Under the pieces are notes generated by a model. That model was not told the DNA's origin and searched no databases. It worked only from the letters and a program-made list of their open reading frames with translations. The translations under genes and the position numbers were made by a program. This document shows, piece by piece, positions 41,912 to 44,881 of a stretch of DNA of 44,881 bases. The stretch is taken from the NCBI GenBank assembly GCA_030448225.1, contig JAUJNJ010000058.1, forward strand, positions 1 through 44,881, in the 5' to 3' direction. Position 1 is the first letter of the stretch. Every line of letters begins with the position of its first letter. The stretch is from Phycisphaerae bacterium. GTDB taxonomy: Bacteria > Planctomycetota > Phycisphaerae > Tepidisphaerales > Tepidisphaeraceae.

Positions 41912-44644
41912 TCAGGCGTCGCCCTGGGTGTTGATCTCCTGGTAGCTGCACGTCGCCTGCTCCGGCGACACGCAGGCTGCCGTCGCGCGGACTGGCACCG
42001 GGTCGGAGAACGCATGTCGATGCGTCGGCCCGCACGGGGGCAGCGACGTGCGTCCGCGCCGGACGCGGCGTCGGCAGGTGAACGTCGCCGCGCGGCGACG
42101 AGTTGCATCCGCGGTAGAAGTCGAAGCCGATGCGGTGCCACTGCTCGACGAACGACGGCCAGCGGCGTGAGTTCGACGCCCGCCAGGGTGCTGGCCGTCC
42201 GTGAGCGTGAGCGTGGTCGGGCGCGTCGCGTCGATCGACCAGGCGGTCGTGAGGTCGCCGTCGAACGCGGCGAGCGGCTTGCGCGCGGGGTGTTGAACGC
42301 GCGGTCGGCCTCGACCGAGAAGTACGGCGTCGGGTTGTTGGGGTGCGCCCGGCGGCCGTGCAGGTCGGGCCACAGGACCGCCACGCCGAACGCCGCCGCC
42401 GCCGCCACGGCCTGCGGCCAGGTCGGGCGTTGTCGGCCGGCACGATCGCCCGTCATGCTGCTGCCGCACCGCCGCCGTGCCCCGCCCCAGATCTACCGAC
42501 AGCGCGACGCCGACCACGAGCACCAGCGCCCACGACTCCCCTATGACCGCGTCGGCCCACGGGGTGCCACGGTAGCGCCCTCGGAGGAAGTGCGGGCCAG
42601 CGTCGAGCCGGAGCGCGACGTACTTGCCGACGTTGCCGTAGTCCGTGACCGGGCGGCCGTTGTCGGTCAGCTCGATCGTGTTCCCCGGGTAGTACAGGAT
42701 CGGGAGCTGCACGAGCGTCGGCTCCTTCAGCTCGCGCGTCCATCGCGTCCGCTTGCCGAAGCGGGCGGTGGCGCGCGCGTCGTCGAGCGCGATGAACGGC
42801 TCGACCGTCGCCCCCGCCGGCGCGCGGAAGAACAACCCGTGGATCGCCAGCTCGCGCAGGGCCGCGGCGGCGCGCGGGTCCGGCGGCGCCGGCAGGGTGA
42901 GCTCGATCCGCACGTCCACCGTCTTGCCGGCGGCCGGGCGGAGCGGCGCGGCGATGAGGAACGTGCCGCCGGGCGCCGCCGGCGCCGACGCGAACGTCTC
43001 GTCGCCGACGACGGCCGTCACGACCGTGGCGGGCGGGAAGTCGGCCGGCACCACGCCGTTGACCTCGAGCGTCGAGCCCGGCGGCGGCGCGGGGAGGACC
43101 ATCGCGTCGGGGCGCGGGTAGAGGGGCGTGGGCCGCCGGACGCCGTACTGGAGCTCGGCGAAGTTGATGTCGGGGTGGTTGATGGTCGAGGCGTTGGTCA
43201 CCTCGGCGCGGAGCAGGTACGCCGTGCCGGCGTTCCCGCCGACGCTCGGCTCCTTCACGATCGCCCGCTCCGACGCCGCGACCCACCGCTCCCGGTACGA
43301 CGGGTACGTCTGCGTCGCCACGCCCGCCGCCGTGACGAGCAGCAACCCGGCGGCCACGCCGGCGCGGCCGCGCACCGCCTGCCAGCGGCGCGGCACCAGC
43401 GGCACGCGCGCCAGCGCGATCGCCAGCAGCGGCACGCCGAAGAGCGTCGTGTACACGAGGAACCGGTACGTGAACTGCACCGCGCCGGCGATCGGCGGCA
43501 GGTGGTTCCACGCGTCGCGCACGGGCGACCACGCGGCGACGAAGCAGAGGCCGAACGTCAGCAGCAGCGCCACCGCCAGGCGCCGCCCCCGCGCCGGGCG
43601 GGCGCCGGTCAGCAGCGCGAGCGTGGTGCCGGCGGCGCCGAGCAGGATCAGCAGGCCGACCTGCAGGTCGAGGTTGGCGGTCGTCGACCCGATCGGCGTG
43701 CGGGCGACGGGCCACAGCAGCACGTGCAGCGGCGTCAGGAGCTCGGCGCCGAGCGGCGGGTCGGTCTCCGACGCGGTGATCCACAGGTCCGGCACGATCC
43801 GGGCGGCCGGCACGAGGTACCAGAGGCTCAGCACGATCCCCAGCCCGCACCCCGCCGCCACGCGCGCGACCCGGCGGACGTACGACCACCGCGGCGCGGC
43901 GGTCAGCAGCAGGAGCACGCAGACGAACAGCCCGCCGTACAGGACCGTCAGGTTGTGCGAGAGGCAGACCGCGCACCACGCCACGCCGCAGGCGAGCACG
44001 TCGCCGAGGCGGCGGCGCGAGAAGCAGCGGAGCGTGTAGAACAGGGCCGGCGCCATCAGGCCCATCGACACGGCCTCGGGGAACGCGGCGCGGGCGTGGA
44101 CGTCGACGAACATGTACGGCGCGGCCGCGAACGCCGTCCCGGCGACGAGCGACACCCACGGCCGGCGCGTGAGCCAAAGCGACGTGCGGTACGCGTACCA
44201 CCCGCCGATGACGTACGTCATCAGCAGCACGAGCCGGTAGGCCAGGTAGGGCTTGATGCCGACGCCGAGGCACGTCAGCGCGCCGCCGGCGAGGTAGGGG
44301 ACGTTGCCGTAGAAGTTGAAGACCGGGAACTGCGCCCAGCGGTGCTCGCGCGGCGCGACGCGGAGCGGGAACATCCCCAGCCGCAGCGCCTCGGCGGCCG
44401 CGGCGATGCTGCCGACGTGGGCGCCGAGGTCCTCGGCGGGCGTGTGGAGCATGTGCCGCGGGTGGAACGGCACCATCAGCACGAGCCCGATCAGCAGGAA
44501 GTACAGCACCGGCCCGCCCCCGCGCGACAGCCGCCGCCGCGTCCGCGGCGACGGCGCCCAACGGCGCCCCGAGGGCGCGGGGGCGTAGTCGTCGGCGACG
44601 TTCAACGCGCCGAGCGGTTCGGGGGCGTAGGTCTTCTGGTGCAT
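41912..44644 (-). CDS. Large PTPS-related/YfhO-like integral membrane protein, C-terminus frame-disrupted
   Basis: A protein of about 910 residues. The N-terminal 45 residues are cytoplasmic. Eleven to thirteen membrane helices follow to about residue 430 (VLYFLLIGLVLMVPF first). The first loop reads TPAEDLGAHVGSIAAAAEAL with RLGMFPLRVAP, the pattern of PTPS-related (Pfam 10131, name from memory) and YfhO-like GT-C-type proteins, where the acidic pair in the first loop is the catalytic site. Then follows an extracytoplasmic beta-rich part (residues 440-720). Frame 42500-44644 is clean. Between 41912 and 42450 two or three shifts occur; one frame reads LAAFDGDLTTAWSIDATRPT, like an F5/8-type discoidin sugar-binding module. 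It is probably a lipid-linked-sugar glycosyltransferase or glycan-loading enzyme, first gene of the cluster. Confidence 0.83.
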   Translation of the reverse strand: MHQKTYAPEPLGALNVADDYAPAPSGRRWAPSPRTRRRLSRGGGPVLYFLLIGLVLMVPFHPRHMLHTPAEDLGAHVGSIAAAAEALRLGMFPLRVAPREHRWAQFPVFNFYGNVPYLAGGALTCLGVGIKPYLAYRLVLLMTYVIGGWYAYRTSLWLTRRPWVSLVAGTAFAAAPYMFVDVHARAAFPEAVSMGLMAPALFYTLRCFSRRRLGDVLACGVAWCAVCLSHNLTVLYGGLFVCVLLLLTAAPRWSYVRRVARVAAGCGLGIVLSLWYLVPAARIVPDLWITASETDPPLGAELLTPLHVLLWPVARTPIGSTTANLDLQVGLLILLGAAGTTLALLTGARPARGRRLAVALLLTFGLCFVAAWSPVRDAWNHLPPIAGAVQFTYRFLVYTTLFGVPLLAIALARVPLVPRRWQAVRGRAGVAAGLLLVTAAGVATQTYPSYRERWVAASERAIVKEPSVGGNAGTAYLLRAEVTNASTINHPDINFAELQYGVRRPTPLYPRPDAMVLPAPPPGSTLEVNGVVPADFPPATVVTAVVGDETFASAPAAPGGTFLIAAPLRPAAGKTVDVRIELTLPAPPDPRAAAALRELAIHGLFFRAPAGATVEPFIALDDARATARFGKRTRWTRELKEPTLVQLPILYYPGNTIELTDNGRPVTDYGNVGKYVALRLDAGPHFLRGRYRGTPWADAVIGESWALVLVVGVALSVDLGRGTAAVRQQHDGRSCRPTTPDLAAGRGGGGGVRRGGPVARPARPPGAPQQPDAVLLGRGRPRVQHPARKPLAAFDGDLTTAWSIDATRPTTLTLTDGQHPGGRRTHAAGRRSSSSGTASASTSTADATRRRAATFTCRRRVRRGRTSLPPCGPTHRHAFSDPVPVRATAACVSPEQATCSYQEINTQGDA

Positions 44645-44708
44645 CGGCAGAGTGAACCTTTCGTGGTCCTATCACGTGCTGACGGACGGACCGTCCCGAC
44701 ACGAGGCA

Positions 44709-44873
44709 AATCGAACCACGGATACACGGAGACACGGATAAGAAAATACGAGGCCGATGGAAGCTGGAGGAAGTCGTTGCGGACGGCAGGCCATACGACG
44801 TCTTAGTCCATCCTCCATCTTCGCCTCCCTCTTCCCTCCCTGTATACGTGTCTCCCTGACTCCGTGGGTCAAA
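44709..44873. repeat. Intergenic inverted array, CACGGAG family
   Basis: The left arm 44711-44743 reads AATCGAACCACGGATACACG then GAGACACGGATA, and the right arm 44841-44871 TGTATACGTGTCTCCCTGAC then TCCGTGGGT. A second pair, GATGGAAGCTGGAGGAAG (44757-44774) and purine-poor CTTAGTCCATCCTCCATCTT (44803-44822), lies inside. It is upstream of the large membrane gene and ends near the window edge. Confidence 0.7.
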
Positions 44874-44881
44874 TACTAATC

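Noticed and set aside
42453..44735. A 760-codon minus-strand frame overlapping the large membrane protein in another frame
   Set aside because: It lacks hydrophobic segments, whereas the chosen frame shows regular membrane helices and the ED loop motif.

Overview
The window is about 45 kb of very GC-rich bacterial chromosome. Several marks point to a planctomycete, most likely from the Phycisphaerae/Tepidisphaeraceae side, though that placement is inference from gene content. They are a large secreted protein with a PVC-type C-terminal heme-binding domain (1282-3864), a surface protein with a VEPLEGRRLLAA stretch like the planctomycete LEPR-XLL signature (28099-29750), a zinc-ribbon plus pseudopilin-like protein (14793-15700), and abundant intergenic inverted arrays of short motifs. 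No rRNA, tRNA, CRISPR array, insertion sequence or origin was recognised.

Region 1-13.4 kb: the start of lipB (minus strand), then a mostly plus-strand run. It holds a two-part hypothetical protein, the PVC cytochrome-type dehydrogenase, an aldo/keto reductase, a 37-residue lipoprotein with a clear terminator, a UvrD/PcrA-type helicase interrupted by one in-frame TAG, a voltage-gated K+ channel with a C-terminal zinc ribbon, and a single-chain trypsin-like protease fused to a DNA/RNA non-specific endonuclease. A frame-disrupted transglutaminase-like gene and a small unknown protein follow.

Region 13.4-27.7 kb: mainly minus-strand housekeeping and membrane genes. They include a sugar-nucleotide epimerase, the pseudopilin-like protein, a frame-disrupted membrane protein, an M48 lipoprotein protease, an MFS transporter, ftsY, nusB, a cytochrome P450, ribH and an uncharacterised membrane protein. 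A FlgM-like protein and a UbiA-family prenyltransferase lie on the plus strand.

Region 28-44.7 kb: after a PhoX/DUF839-like surface protein comes a long minus-strand glycan cluster. In transcription order it encodes a large PTPS-related/YfhO-like membrane protein, a SAM methyltransferase, an SDR, a Gfo/Idh oxidoreductase, a GHMP heptose kinase (HddA-like), a nucleotidyltransferase (HddC-like), a secreted DnaJ-type zinc-finger protein, a SIS isomerase (GmhA-like), a HAD phosphatase (GmhB-like) running in frame into a transaldolase, a small membrane protein and a GT2 glycosyltransferase. Together these look like a complete NDP-D-glycero-alpha-D-manno-heptose route with its own sedoheptulose-7-phosphate source, feeding a surface glycan. 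A DUF3990-like ADP-ribosyltransferase-type gene and a short partner sit inside it as an intact two-gene cassette.

A caveat for every reader: reading frames are broken in patches (about 11.4-12.2, 14.8-17.1, 28.1-35.1 and 36.9-42.4 kb) while neighbouring stretches are clean. At several breaks, changing the length of a G/C run by one base restores a conserved motif. I therefore treat most broken genes as real genes carrying sequencing or assembly indels. Their coordinates are the span of the reconstructed gene, not a single open frame.
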